A stretch of DNA of 24,892 bases, taken from assembly GCA_031404015.1 (NCBI GenBank), contig JANNGT010000080.1, forward strand, positions 1-24,892, written 5' to 3'. The notes under the pieces are model-generated. The model did no database searches and had not been told where the DNA came from. It saw only the letters and a program-made list of their open reading frames with translations. Source of the stretch: RPQJ01 sp031404015. Lineage in GTDB: Bacteria > Pseudomonadota > Gammaproteobacteria > Steroidobacterales > Steroidobacteraceae. Both the position numbers and the translations under genes were made by a program. Every line of letters starts with the position of its first letter. Position 1 is the stretch's first letter. Below, one piece after another: positions 7,458 to 19,500 of the stretch.

Positions 7458-8105
7458 TCAACTGCGCGAGACGATCCGCAACGTCACCGGTTGCGGCATC
7501 TCGAGCGGTGGCGCTTCCCGTACGCGGCTCATCCGGCCCAGCGCCTGCTCGACTGCGGCGTCGAGCTGGGCGTTGCCGGTGCTGTCGACCAGCGCGATCC
7601 GCTCGACCCGGCCGTCCGGCGCGAGCCACACGCGGACGGTCAGCTTGTAATTGCCCTTGCGGACCCGCTCATCCTCGGACAGCGCGTCGAGGATGCCGTC
7701 CTTGATCAGTCCCGTGTACCAGGCGAAGGCCGCACCGCCGCCACCGCCGATGATGTCGGCCCCGCCCTTACGCGCCGCCAGGCCGAAGGCGTCGCCACCG
7801 GCCACCCCCTCCGCGTCGAGACCGAGTTCCGCGCCTGGCGGAGCCTCGTCCACCGGTTCCGGATCCGGCGTGTCCTGCGGCAGCGGCTCGTCGATCTTCT
7901 CCTCCGGCGGCGGCGGGGGCGGAGGCGGCACATCCGGTGGCGGTCGGATAATCTTGACGATCTGCGGCACGTCGCGCTTCGGCTTCTCGTCTTTGTCCTG
8001 CAGGCCAGAGATCATCTTGACCATGCCGAGCAGCACGCCCAGCACGATCAACACGCCGATCGCGGCCGGCAGGTGCTTCAGTACCGGATGCTTCTTGTTC
8101 GCCAC
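7458..8105 (-). CDS. tonB: TonB-family energy transducer
   Basis: 215 aa from a GTG. Single N-terminal membrane anchor about residues 12-32 (LPAAIGVLIVLGVLLGMVKMI), a proline-rich periplasm-spanning stretch about 48-90 (PPPDVPPPPPPPPEE and further Pro/Asp/Glu), a Gly-rich linker, and a C-terminal TonB/TolA-like domain about 130-215 (YKLTVRVWLAPDGRVERIAL ... LDAAVEQALGRM). Such proteins use the ExbB-ExbD proton motor to act on outer-membrane partners. The C-terminal domain is of the 'VRVWLAPDGRVE' type, which differs from E. coli TonB. Gene order ExbB, ExbD, TonB with 18-nt and 23-nt gaps indicates one transcript. The client in the outer membrane is not identified. Confidence 0.9.
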   Translation of the reverse strand: MANKKHPVLKHLPAAIGVLIVLGVLLGMVKMISGLQDKDEKPKRDVPQIVKIIRPPPDVPPPPPPPPEEKIDEPLPQDTPDPEPVDEAPPGAELGLDAEGVAGGDAFGLAARKGGADIIGGGGGAAFAWYTGLIKDGILDALSEDERVRKGNYKLTVRVWLAPDGRVERIALVDSTGNAQLDAAVEQALGRMSRVREAPPLEMPQPVTLRIVSRS

Positions 8106-8123
8106 GCCGTTGACTGGAATCGA

Positions 8124-8531
8124 TCACTTGACGACGCGCTGCGTCACCAGGCCGAGCTGGGAGATCTCGAGCTTGCCGATCAGGTCCAGCACGTCGACAA
8201 CCTTCTGGTACTGGATGGTCGAATCTGCCTTGACGATCACGGGCAACGAGGGATCCGCGGCCTTGTATTGCCGCAACAGCCGCTCGAGCTCGTCCAGCGT
8301 CACTGGGTAGGTGTCGAGGTAGATGGTGCCGTCGGCCGTGATCGAGATCGCCTTGGTCTTCGGCTTTGCGATCGACGGGGCCTCACTGGCTTTCGGCAGG
8401 TTCACGGTGATGCCCTGCACCGACGCCGTCGTCATGATGATGAAGATGACGAGCAGCACGTACGCAAGATCGAGCATCGGCGTGATGTTGATCTCGTCGT
8501 AGACGTCTTTTTCTTCGGCTGACGCGGACAT
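8124..8531 (-). CDS. exbD: ExbD/TolR-family biopolymer transport protein
   Basis: 135 aa from the ATG at 8531; an in-frame upstream extension to 8585 overlaps the ExbB-fusion gene and is unlikely. A short cytoplasmic N-terminus is followed by one transmembrane segment about 18-38 containing the family's essential Asp (D21 in INITPMLDLAYVLLVIFIIM), then the periplasmic domain (ITVNLPKASEAP ... VIVKADSTIQYQKVVDVLDLIGKL). Partner of the ExbB subunit in a proton-driven motor. It starts 22 nt after the upstream stop. Confidence 0.93.
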   Translation of the reverse strand: MSASAEEKDVYDEINITPMLDLAYVLLVIFIIMTTASVQGITVNLPKASEAPSIAKPKTKAISITADGTIYLDTYPVTLDELERLLRQYKAADPSLPVIVKADSTIQYQKVVDVLDLIGKLEISQLGLVTQRVVK

Positions 8532-8553
8532 GGGCTTTGTATTCCGGGGGCGG

Positions 8554-10410
8554 TCAGGAGTAGCGCTCGGCGGCGCGGGTGACAAATTCGTCGATGAACA
8601 CGCGCATGTCGGCGACGATGTCCTTGATCTGTGAGTTCAGCCAGTTGTAGCCGAACAACGCGGGGATCGCGACGGCGAGCCCGGCCACCGTCGCAGCCAG
8701 CGCGGCCGCAATGCCGGGCGCAATGGCGTTGACATTGACGTCACCGCTCGCCGCAATGGCAGCGAAGGTGATCATGACGCCGACCACGGTGCCGAGCAGG
8801 CCGAGAAACGGCCCGCCCGAAATGGCGATCGTCAGTAGCACCATCCTCGACTGCAGCTTCTGCGTCATGCGCACCATCGACGCATCCATGGTGGCCTTGA
8901 TCGCCTCGACCGCCTGCGGCGTGAGGGTCTGCACGGCCGCGGCGCCCACGACTGAGCGGGCATGGCGCGACTGCAGTTGCATCACGCCGTGGTTGTAGAG
9001 CCGGTAAACCGTCGACAGGCGGAAGCGGTCGTCATTACCGTCGAGCGACGGCATGAAGGCCGATGCACTCAATGCTTCGTCGCCTTCGGCATCGTCGGCC
9101 TCCGGCCGATCCAGCGCCGTGATGTCGTCGCGCATCTTTTCGAATTCCTTCAGGAACACGCTATTCGCCTTGGACACGCGACTCAGCAACAGTGCTTTCG
9201 AAACCATGATCAGCAGGCTGATCACGAACATGATCGCGAGGATGCCGATGACGACCCATGCGTCGATGGTCAGGTTCGAAAGCGTGGTGGTCAGGTAGCT
9301 GACCTCGCCGGCTTCTTTCTGGGCGTCGCTGCCGTACACGACCAGCTTCGATTCCGCGCCCTGGGCGCGCGCTTGCGCCCGCAGCCATTCGGCCGGACGT
9401 GCGACGCTCGACACCTGCACTTCGTCGACCGCGCCCGTCAGGAAGTTCGCCCCACCGGCACCGGCGCCCACGGTGAAGGTGCCGGCGATTTCCGGGACCG
9501 TCGCCGGGCTTGAACCGACCTCGACGCCGTCCAGGTACAAAGCGATGCGCTCGCTGCCGACCGTGACCGCGACGTGGTGCCATTGCCCGGTCACCAGCGA
9601 CGGCGGACCCTGCACCATCGCCGGCGTATCGACGCCATCCGCGAGCCGCGCGAAAGGTGCGGTGCCGTTGATGCCAAGCACGACCGACTTCGTCCCATCC
9701 GCCAGCGAGAGCACGTGGGCATCGGCCTGCTCGGCGTCGATGCGGACCCAGGTCGAGAGCGTGAGACCTTTGCTCGGCACCAGGCGCAACGACGCGCTCG
9801 ATGGCACCGTGATGGCGTTCGCACCCTTGAATACGGCGCCGCCGCCGATCAGGGAGGCCGGGGCCAGTTCGGCATTCGACGTCGCGACCGAGTTGCCGAA
9901 CGCAGTGGAGTCCACCGGATTGCCGGCGGTCTCGGACAGGTGCAGCACCAATGCCTGGTTTGCGTCGTAGGTGCCGCCCGCTTCGGCCGCGGCTGGCGCG
10001 TTGGGATTGCCGTAATAGAGAAAGATCTTGTCGGTGTTCACACCGCCCGTGAGCTGCGGCACCTTGACCCAGATGTATGCCAGCTGGTTGGTCGCGTCGA
10101 AGCGCTCGACGTGGAATTTGAGCGGTGTCTTGTCGTCGCCGCCGATGAAGCGGAAGTCGGAGCCATCGGGCTTGACGTCGCCGAAGTAGGTGAAGTTGCC
10201 GAGCGACAGCCGGATCAGCACCGGCACGTCGGTCGCGGTAGCAGCGATGTCGCCGGCGGCCGGCGTCAGGTCGAGCGAGATTTCCTTGCGGAAATTCCAG
10301 TCGTCGCTCCACCAGGCGTAGCCGAGCGACGGAGACAACAACAGCAGGCAGGCCAGCAACTTGCGCACGTCAGCAACCCCAAGCCGCCGGCTCGACAGGC
10401 GCGGCGACAT
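8554..10410 (-). CDS. exbB: ExbB/TolQ proton-channel protein fused to periplasmic DUF2341 and LamG-like domains
   Basis: 618 aa, far longer than a standalone ExbB (about 240). A signal-like hydrophobic segment (LLACLLLLSPSLGYA) precedes a DUF2341-type region (WWSDDWNFRKEISLDL ... IFLYYGNPNAP, about 34-145) and a LamG/concanavalin-like region (ALVLHLSETAGNPVDST ... GLTLSTWVRID ... WHHVAVTV ... IALYLDGVEVG ... GAVDEVQV, about 150-345). Then comes the ExbB part: TM1 about 382-405, a long cytoplasmic loop, TM2 about 523-553 and TM3 about 563-590 with IAPGIAAALAATVAGLAVAIP. LamG domains often bind glycans, so a ligand-sensing or scaffold role on the motor is inferred. First gene of the six-gene run. 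A GTG at 10368 with GGGG upstream is an alternative start and still leaves a signal peptide. Confidence 0.9.
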   Translation of the reverse strand: MSPRLSSRRLGVADVRKLLACLLLLSPSLGYAWWSDDWNFRKEISLDLTPAAGDIAATATDVPVLIRLSLGNFTYFGDVKPDGSDFRFIGGDDKTPLKFHVERFDATNQLAYIWVKVPQLTGGVNTDKIFLYYGNPNAPAAAEAGGTYDANQALVLHLSETAGNPVDSTAFGNSVATSNAELAPASLIGGGAVFKGANAITVPSSASLRLVPSKGLTLSTWVRIDAEQADAHVLSLADGTKSVVLGINGTAPFARLADGVDTPAMVQGPPSLVTGQWHHVAVTVGSERIALYLDGVEVGSSPATVPEIAGTFTVGAGAGGANFLTGAVDEVQVSSVARPAEWLRAQARAQGAESKLVVYGSDAQKEAGEVSYLTTTLSNLTIDAWVVIGILAIMFVISLLIMVSKALLLSRVSKANSVFLKEFEKMRDDITALDRPEADDAEGDEALSASAFMPSLDGNDDRFRLSTVYRLYNHGVMQLQSRHARSVVGAAAVQTLTPQAVEAIKATMDASMVRMTQKLQSRMVLLTIAISGGPFLGLLGTVVGVMITFAAIAASGDVNVNAIAPGIAAALAATVAGLAVAIPALFGYNWLNSQIKDIVADMRVFIDEFVTRAAERYS

Positions 10411-10579
10411 CCGGCGAACTAGCTAAGCAATCTTCGAAACCGTGGCCGGCGCCCTGGGCGCGCTGCCGACCGAGTCCGGAAGTATCCGTGGGCCAGATGA
10501 TGAATCTGTGACAGGCAAGGACCGGTCGAAAGCGCTGCCACCCGGACTCAGCGTGTAATACAAATGCAATCGAGTGGCG
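10411..10579. other. Interval between tpsA and the ExbB-fusion operon
   Basis: 169 nt with no gene. GAGTCCGG at 10472-10479 and CCGGACTC at 10542-10549 form a perfect 8-bp inverted repeat 62 nt apart. No T-tract follows, so it is not a clear terminator, and no convincing promoter was found. It is open whether the energy/porin operon is transcribed from here or by read-through from tpsA. Confidence 0.4.
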
Positions 10580-13500
10580 CTACTTCTTCTGCCGCCGCAG
10601 GCACTCGAGGTCCTTCGGGTCGCATGACTCGTCACCGAGCCCGACCACGAAGACGTCGAGCCAGGACAGCGCATCGTCGCCGGCCAGCGGTTCCCCCTCG
10701 CCCGCGCCCTTGCCGCCGCTGTCCAACGCCGTGGTCGCCGCGGACGAAGCGCTGCCTGCGGCCGACGCTGGACCGGCCAACGAGGCGCCCAACCCACCGG
10801 CATCCACCGGCACGCCGACCGCCACGCCACCGAACTGGATGTTGTCGGTACCGATGACGGCGGTCGCGGCAATGGTCAGGTTACCAGCGACGATGCCAGC
10901 GTCGCCCGCGTTGACGACGCCTCGCGGAGCGAACAGGTCCACGTCGCCGGGCTCAACACCATCGCTGGTGGCGAGGGTCTGAATGCCGCTGCCGGTCAAC
11001 GTGGCCGGAAAGACAATGATCGGGGTGCCGTTGGCGTCGAACGTGACGGTCGGTGGCGGCGCCGAGATCGCGGTCTTTGCACCGCGTCCCGCATCGATGT
11101 CGCCGTTGGTCGACCAGACGAGAATGTTGCCGCCGTCGGTCGCGAAGACCCGGGACTCGTTCACCTGGAGATCGCCAGAGGAGACCGAGCTGATGCTGCC
11201 CGGACCGCGAATGACAATGCCCAGTTGTGAAGAGTCCTTGACGAGACCAAACGACGCGGGCGGACTTGCGAGGCCCACGTTGACTTCGCCGCCGGGCGCG
11301 AAAAATGAGATGTCCCCGCCACCCCCGAGAGAATACACACGGCTGAAGTAAAGCGAGATGTCGCCGCTGAATGCATTGACTTCGCCCTGGTCAAGGTCCG
11401 GGTTCGAGCCGGGGTACAGCGTCTCGAGCGCAGTGAACGCACGGGTGAAATCCTTGCTGTTACTGCCCGCGGCGTCACGACCGGAAAACCGCAGTTCCGC
11501 GAGCAACACGCGATCGAGCAGTTCCCGCTGCAGCGAGGTGCCGTAGCCGCGGAAAATCGCCAGCGCCTCGTCTTCGCTCGGATTTTCCAGGACAGAGTGT
11601 TGCTCGACGAATGCCAGGAGGTCCGCGCGGTATTGCGCGAGTTGCTTGAATCGCGCCTGCGCCTCGTCCGGGCTCAATCCAGCCTCGCCCGTGACGGCCT
11701 CGACGTACGCCCCCACGTCACCCGACGCCCCAGGCCCATAGGCCGCGTCAAGGTAGCGGCTGGTCATGTCGTCGTAACCAGGCAGCACGCCGTTGAGACC
11801 TGCCAGCACGCTGATGCCAGCGCCGAAATCCGGCAACGCAGGGTTCTGCAGATTGCCGAGCGTCGTGACGCCGCGCGAGGTCTGCAGGTCGACATTGCGG
11901 CCGGCGACCAATTGCAGACTGCCGGGACCGGAGACGTCGATGCCGAGCGAACTCGACAGGATCGAACCGTCCGTGGAGCGCGCAACTGAATACCGGATAT
12001 CGCCACCCGCGAAAAGGGTCGTGATGTCGTTCGCATCGTCGTGCTGAACCGCGAGCGGCAGGTCGATGATGTCGCCGCCCGCCACGACGCGCGTGGGAGT
12101 CGCGAAAGACAAGAGAGAGGTGTTTCCGGCCAGCGATCCTTCCGGCGTCTCGAAACTCACGTTGCCCGTGCGCGCGACGATCCGGGACACGGAGCCGTCG
12201 CCGGCGTGAACCGGCGTCGCCGCATGAAAGACCGCAGAGTTGGATGTCGCAGAGCCGAATGCTTCGAGCAGAACCGCCCCGTTGTCCTGGGGAGCGGTGG
12301 GCGTCGGCAGCGCGGCAACCTCGGCGTCAGACTGCAGAATGACAGCCGGGTTCTCCGGATTCACGCGGGTCACGCTCGTCTCCGCCAGGATCTCCAGCAC
12401 GGAACCGCCCGCAGGATACAGGCTGATCTGTCGGTCAAAGGCGAACCCGCCGCTGTAAGAGACCGAGCGCAGACCCGGCGCATAGATCTGCAGCGCAATC
12501 TGCTGCGATTCCGTCGCCAGCGGCATGCTGGGACTGAGCCATTCGATCAGTCGGGGTGTGTTGTTGGCAATGATCACGTCGCCGGCGACCGCCTCGACCT
12601 GCACCCGGCTGTCGGGCGCGTAAGTCGCGAACACGGACTGGTTGGCCGCGCCGGTTCCCTGCGAACGACCCTGTGGCAACAGGGTCGGATTCACCACGGC
12701 TTCGATGCCCGCCGAACCGCGCGCCAATAGTTCCCACAAGCCATCGGCCAGCGCAATGACGGGGAAGACGGCACCCTGCGCCAGGGGATTATCCGCCGAA
12801 CTGATGTCGCCGCCGGCTTCGAGCCGACCGACGCCGTTGGCCACGAAATAGCTGCCGCCACGAATGTCGCCACCGGCGCGAATGGTCAGGTCACCACCCC
12901 CCTCGACAGTCAGGGTGCTGGCGTTGGCACGCGTGCCGGACGGAATGCCTACGCTGGGAATCGACGCCGAAAAATTGACGATATCGCCGCCTGCCTCGAT
13001 CGTGACATTGCCTCCGGCCAGAGCAGCAACGTTCTGCTCGAACCGTGCGAAATTGACCGTCCAGGCGGTGGGGAATCCATTCGGACTGACCGCAGGCGAC
13101 TTGCCCACGCGCCACAGCCAGTCCGTGACCAACTGGTTCGTGAAGTCCGTCGCCGGACCCAGAGCATTGGCACCGACGATGTCCCCGTCGACGGACAAAC
13201 GGATGTCGCCGCCATCCACGGGATACCCCCGCCCGCCGAGACCGATCGCCCCGGTACCCAGCAACGCGCCTGTGCTGCTGGCGAGACCCGCTGTGTAAAG
13301 AACCGACGCACGATTACCCAGAATGAAATCGCCAGACGCTGCGACGTCAATGGATCCGTTGCCGGTGCGCACCATGCGGAACGTCGATACGGTTGCCGAC
13401 GAAGAGCTTGGATTGCCCGCCGCGATCACGACATCGCCGCTGGTGGCGCTGTCGACCGCCATCAGATCAGCGGCGGAGAGATCCGCTCCCGCCACGAGCC

Positions 13501-16500
13501 TGTATGCCCACGAGTCCGACGGGGCTGCGACGTTGAGGCGGAGCGCGGGCGAGTTCGCGTTGCCCGTAACACCGACGAAACCATCGGATAGCGAGCCATT
13601 GAAGAGCAGGTCGCCAGCCGTCCGCAGGGTCAGCACACCGGGTGTCCGACCGTCGGCGCCGAAGCGCCAACCGGAAAGGTCCCAGTTCACCGCGGCTGGC
13701 TGGTTCGACTCGGTCGCCGGACCGACCGCGAGATCGCCTGCAGTCTGGATCTCGATGCCGGGCAGCAGCCGGACCCGCTCGTCGCCGGCCAGCCCGAGAC
13801 CGGCGAGGATTGCCGACTCAGCGGCAATGAACTCCATCGCATCCGCGTAGAGCGGATTGAACTCGTCCGCCGCGACGTTGTTCGCATCGATGGTGCCTCC
13901 GACGATCAGGCCATCTGAATCATCGTAAGCGGCGTAGCCCTCGATACCGATCCGGTCCGCACCAAGAATGGTCCCGGCCAGTGATACTTCATCGTTGCCG
14001 TCGTCGGCATCGATCACCGTCAGCAGGGCTTCCCGCGTCGCCCGCACGTTGACCCGGCCGGGTCGCCGACTGCCAGCGCCACCCGCAGCGACATCGATCG
14101 TCGCATCGCGACCGATCCATACGCCGCCGCGCACGGCCAGCAATTCAACCAGGCCGCCATTGCCCTCGGGCGCAAGCGCGCTCGCGTCAATGCGACCGTC
14201 GACCTGGACACCATTGCCACCATTCAGGACCACGCGGCCACCATTCTGACCGCTCGAGTCGATCGATCCGGTCACGAGCACCCGCCCCGCGTCCGTCGTC
14301 AGCACGACGTGTTCGGCACGCATGCCCTGCGAACCCACGACGAGGTCGCCGGCACCGCGCTGCCGCACGATCCGCGAGGCGTAGAAGCCCCCCTCGTCCA
14401 GTCGAGCGTTGAGCAGGTCGACGCTGCCGACCGCGCCGACGTCGATGGCGATACGCCCGCTGTCAGCAGCGCGCGCCGCACTCCCGTCCACCAGGCCATT
14501 GATCCGCAGCGCGCCGGTCGGCGCTACCAGCCGGACCGTGCCCGCTCGCCCTACACCCGCGGCAGACACGTCGATGCGGCTGCCTGCGTCGAGCGTGAGG
14601 TCGCCACCCGCCGTGAGCAACCGCACGGTGCCGGCCGCGACGGCGAGCGAACTGCCGTCGAACTCGCGCAAGCGTCCCGCAACATCGATTTGCGCACCGT
14701 TCTGCAGGACCAGATCACCGTCACTGTGCACCTCGACCAGTCCCGCGGCGGCTTCGATGCGGGTGGCAATGGCGACGGTCGCGCCGCGCAACTCGAGCCG
14801 GCCGCCGAGCCCCGCACTCGCAGACGCTGCGTCCGGCGCCTGACCCTCGAGCGTCAGCGCGCCATTGCTGCTCAGGGCCGAACGGGCGCCCCGGTCGACA
14901 CTGATGACGGGTGTTCCAATCGTGAGATTGCCGTCCGCTCGCAAGCCACCCTCGCCGGTCAGGAGGATGGAATCCGAGGCATCGAGGCGCACGGTCTCGT
15001 ACCCGACCAGCCATTGCAGGCCCGGTCCGACGGCCATGTGTCGAGCCGCAAACTGCAGGGTGCCGCCCAGAACAGTGTCGCCGCCGAGGGTGCCGCCGCC
15101 GCTGTTCAGCAAGGTAATAGAGTCAACTGCAGAGATCCGGGCACTCAGGCCAGCGTCGCGGCGCTGCCAACCGGACGCATCGACGACCAACCGCTCGAGA
15201 TCGAGTTCGAGGTCGCCGTACAGATCCACGCTGGATCGACTGACCAGTCGCAACTCGCTGAGATCGAGTCCGCTGAGGGCGGTCGCATCGAGCGTCAGCC
15301 CCGGCGTGCCTGCGGGCGCCGAGCCGATGCTGATCAGACTGGCCCCGAAACTCAGGGAGCCTTGCGGCAGTACCAGCGTCGCCGCCGACCGGGTATCGAG
15401 CGACGCATCGAGAGCCAGGGATCCGCCGCGCGCTTCGATCCGGCTGCCCGGCTCGAGCAGCACGGTGCCGGTGAGCCCGGCCTCATCGCTGCGCAGCAAG
15501 CCCACTTGCGTTCCTGCCGAGATCACGAGGGCGGCACCGTCCCCGGTCAAACGGAAGGTATCTGCGAGTTGCGCCAGGTCGCCGCTCGCAACCAGTTCCG
15601 CCCCCGCCGCCACCGTCAGCGAATCCCTCGCGACGAGCAGAAGTTGCGGTCCACTGAGTCTGGCGTCGCCGGCAATCGTCAGATTCGTCGCTTCGGTCAT
15701 GATCGCCGTGCCGTCCGGACCACTGCTGCGGCGCCCGCCGAGCAGCAGACTCTCGGCCCCCAGTGCCGCGAGTTGCTCCGGGTCTAGCAGCACGGTACCG
15801 GGGACGGCCACCGTTGCGTTCGTCACCAGGAGGTTGTCGGCGCTGATGTCGACGGCAGCGCCACGCCCTCCGGCAGTAGCGGCCTGCAGTGATCCGAGCA
15901 GACTCAACTGTGAGCCCGCCGCGATCGAAAGCAGGCCCGCGTCGACCGGCAAGCGCACGGCGCTGCCCGTGGCCGCTGCGCGCGAAGCGAGATACTTACT
16001 CGCGCGAGTCGTGTCGTAACGGGCGAGTTCGGCGACTTGAGCGGCCGTTCGTACTTCAAACCCGCCGGTTCGCGCATCGGCGATCGTGGAGTTTGCGACG
16101 GCACGATAGCCGGACACGATGGTCGAGCCGTCGAGTTGCGTGACCCGTGTCCCGGCCGCGAGGTCCTGATAGCCGGCCACCGCCGAGACCACGAACGCGC
16201 CGGGCAACAACGCATACGCCGCCGGCAGCAATACATAGTCGCCCTCAGGGACCCCGGCGACGCCCGCTGACAGGTGCACGATGTCGCCGACCGCAAGCTG
16301 CGTGTCGGGAGACTCCTGGGGGTCGTACGGCGCGTACTTGATGTCGAGACCGGGGACGATCGCAAACAACCCGGGGCTGACGCCCGCCGCCAGCACGTCG
16401 AGCTTCCCGGTCGGACCGGGAATGAACTCGTAGGCGAGCATGTCGCCGCCACCGGACAGGTCGACGGTCGCGCCAGCGGCGATATCCACCGTGTCGGCGT

Positions 16501-19500
16501 TCAGCAACACACGCTGCTCGGGCACCGGTGTCGTTTCGCCGACAACGAGCGTTTGACCTTGCAGGCCGTACACCCAGTCCGTGCCCGCCTGCAGGCCGCC
16601 AAACGGGATCAAGGCGCCTTCGGCCGAGGTCGAGGTGACGCTCCCGGGTGCGAGACGCAGATCCTGCGCGATCAACTCAATGGCGCCAAACGGCGCGCGC
16701 AGAATGCCCGACTGCTCGATGGTCGTCGCCCGCAGGCGCAGCCTGGAACCGGCAGAGAGCACGGTGCCCGGATCGCCCCCGTTGCCTTCGATGCGCAGGT
16801 TGCCGTCAACCGGACGGGCGACATCGATCAGGAAGTTGCTGAGGGTCGTCGCATAGACCTGATCCGCCCGCAGCAATAAATCGGCGGATGTGGTCAGGCT
16901 GCCGGACACCGTCGTCGCGCCAAGCCCCTGCACCCCTCGCGCGCGGATGTCGCCGCTGCTGAGCAGTCCAACGGCCGCGAAGCCATCGATCAGGCTGTTG
17001 CCGACAACTTCGATGAGCGAGCCGCGCAGCGCAAGCGTGCCGCCCAGTTGACCATCCAGATCCGGGGTCTGCTGGTAGCCTCGATTCGAGTGACCGACCG
17101 AGATGTACGGCGCCTCGATCTCACTGTTGCCGGTTCCGCCCAGCCGCGCGGCGTCGACGACGAACTGTCGGCGAAGTCCCAGCGCGACGTTGCCGTTGAG
17201 CTCGACGGTACCGGGCGCCACCACCTCGTTGCTGAAGTCATCGGTACCGACCGTGGTTGCCGCGGCAAGAGTGACCGAATCGAACCGTCCCGCGGCGATC
17301 TGGTCGTCGCTGACCAGCGCACGGCCGAAAAAGGCTTCCGGTAACGAGCTGCCCGGCCGCACGGACACCGGGCTCGCGGCGTCCGTCAGCACGACTCGAC
17401 GCTCCGTGAACGTCAATTGATAACGCTCGCCGGAGCCAGCCCGGTCGTTGGCGTTCAGGGTCACGAACAGCTCGCCACCCGCGGCACTGCCGCCCGGTGC
17501 ACCCGGTCCCGCTTGCAGGGATCCCGACAGCAGCGCGGCATCGGCTGCGGTGATGGAGATGCGGCCACCGTCGGAGACGATATTGCGTGGCTGTGTGTCG
17601 CTGGACGCACCCGGCGACTGCGGCACGTCCAGCACCGCCGCCGTGCCGGCAACATTGATGGTCGCAGCGGGATTCACGACGATGGAGCCGCGCTGTGCAG
17701 TGAGCGAGACCGAGCCGCCGTCGAGCACGTCGCCGAGGCGCAGGCCAAGGGCATTCGCCTGCAACCGGACCGCCCCGGAGGCATCGAGCAGCCCGCCGTC
17801 GCCCAGCCAGATCCCCTGTGCATCGAGCACCTCGCCGATCGCGAGGCTGTTGTCGAGCGTCAGCGAGATGTTGCCCGAGGGCGCGAGGATCGTGCCCTCG
17901 ACCGTCAGGGTCGAATTGCTGCGCAGCGTGACGCTGCTGCCGATGTCGCCCTGGATCAGTGCTCCCGCTTCGACGACCAGGCCACCGACCGCCGCGAAAC
18001 TGTCATTGGTGTACAGGAGCCCATTCGGCAGCGCCGGTATCGACGTCGTCAGGCTGAGGTTGGTCGGGCGACGCCGGTCGTCCGTGAGCAACGCGACGTC
18101 GGCGATGCTGGCCAGCGGCGTGCCACTGACTGCGCTCAACGCGCCGGGATGCAACACGAAGTTGGCCTGCCGCAGATCGAGCGACGTGCCGGAACGTACG
18201 GTCAGCCCCCGCTCGGTGGAGCGTAGCGAGATCGTGCCGAAGCCGGCGGTCAGCAGGTCCTGCGGACTGAGCCAGCTCCCGCTCTCGCAGGCCACCGTCG
18301 CTATGCACAACTCGGAACCGGCGATGGTGAGCGAGCCTCCGTTCGCGAGGCCGTAGCCGCGGACCGTTGCGTCGAAACGCAGCAGGTCAGGCTGGGGGAA
18401 GATGGGATCCGGTGTCGCCGACACGCTGATCGAACCCGCCGCGCCGGCGTCGATACGCCCATCCGGACGCGCACGCGCGCCTCCCGAGACGTCGATGAGC
18501 GCGCCGGTCTCGAGCCGGATGTATCCCTGCCGGGCGCTCGCGCTCAGCTTGCCGCCCACCGTGAACAGCGGCGGCAACGCAGCGCCAGGGGCATTCAGCA
18601 ACGTCGATTCGTTGACCCAGAGCCCGGCGAGGTCGATCGAAGAGGTCCCGCGGATGTCGACGCCGATGTACGGCGCAGAACTCTGGTTGGTGAGCAACGC
18701 CGTGACGTTCACGGTGCCGGAGGGTGCACTGATGTCGCCCGCTATATCGACGGCCCCGGCGGCGATCGTGAGCGCACCCTGCTCACGCAGCGCGAGCGTC
18801 GTCTCCTCAGGTATCGCGACGGTGCCGTTCGAGTTCACCGTAAGTCGGGTGATCCCGGCCGTGCCGAACAGTTCCTCGCGCAGCACCGTAACGAAGTCGT
18901 CGGGTAACGCGTCACGGGCCGGATCGAACGGCGCGCCGGAAGACGATGTCAGCGTCGGCAGGACCAGACCACCGCCGATGGTCACGTCGCCGCCGACCAG
19001 GTCGATGGCGTTGAACGAGGCGGCGCCAAAGACCAGTTGTGCACCCAAAGGAAACTGGTCGTAGGGACGATACAAGGCTCCGTTCGGCACCGCCTGCGCC
19101 GGACGCCGCTGATGCCGACCGACCGTCACGTCGCCGATCACGTCGCCATCGATGATCGCTGAGGGCGTGACGATCTGCAGTGAGCCGGCGTCCTTGCCTT
19201 CGAGATACCCACTTTCGAACCGACCCGGACTGGCAAAGGTATCGAAACTCTCGACGACTCCCCATCGATCGTGGTTCACCGTGTACGTCGAGAGAATGCC
19301 CGTGTAGACGCGGTTCGGGTCGGCGACGCCGATGTCGTAGATCTTGCCGTCGGCGCCACGCAACTGCGTGGTGTTGACGAAGCCGTCGAGAAATTCGAGC
19401 ACGCCGCCGGAAACATCGACCACCGAGCCGGGTGCGAGCACCACGTCGCCCTGGGACTCCAGCGTGACCGTGCCGCCGCTGAGGTTCCGCTCCTGCACGC

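Noticed and set aside
5152..7650. Long plus-strand open frame of 832 codons
   Set aside because: It lies antisense to the coiled-coil and porin genes, is Arg/Leu/His-rich with no recognisable domain, and reflects the codon bias of GC-rich DNA.
10550..10569. Sequence near 10554-10569 matching 14 of 16 bases of the sigma-54-like element at 3400-3415
   Set aside because: It lies on the plus strand, opposite to the genes, and lacks the GG of the -24 box.
14309..15787. Long plus-strand open frame inside tpsA (492 codons)
   Set aside because: Antisense shadow of the TpsA repeats; Arg/Gln-rich, no signal, domain or ribosome site.
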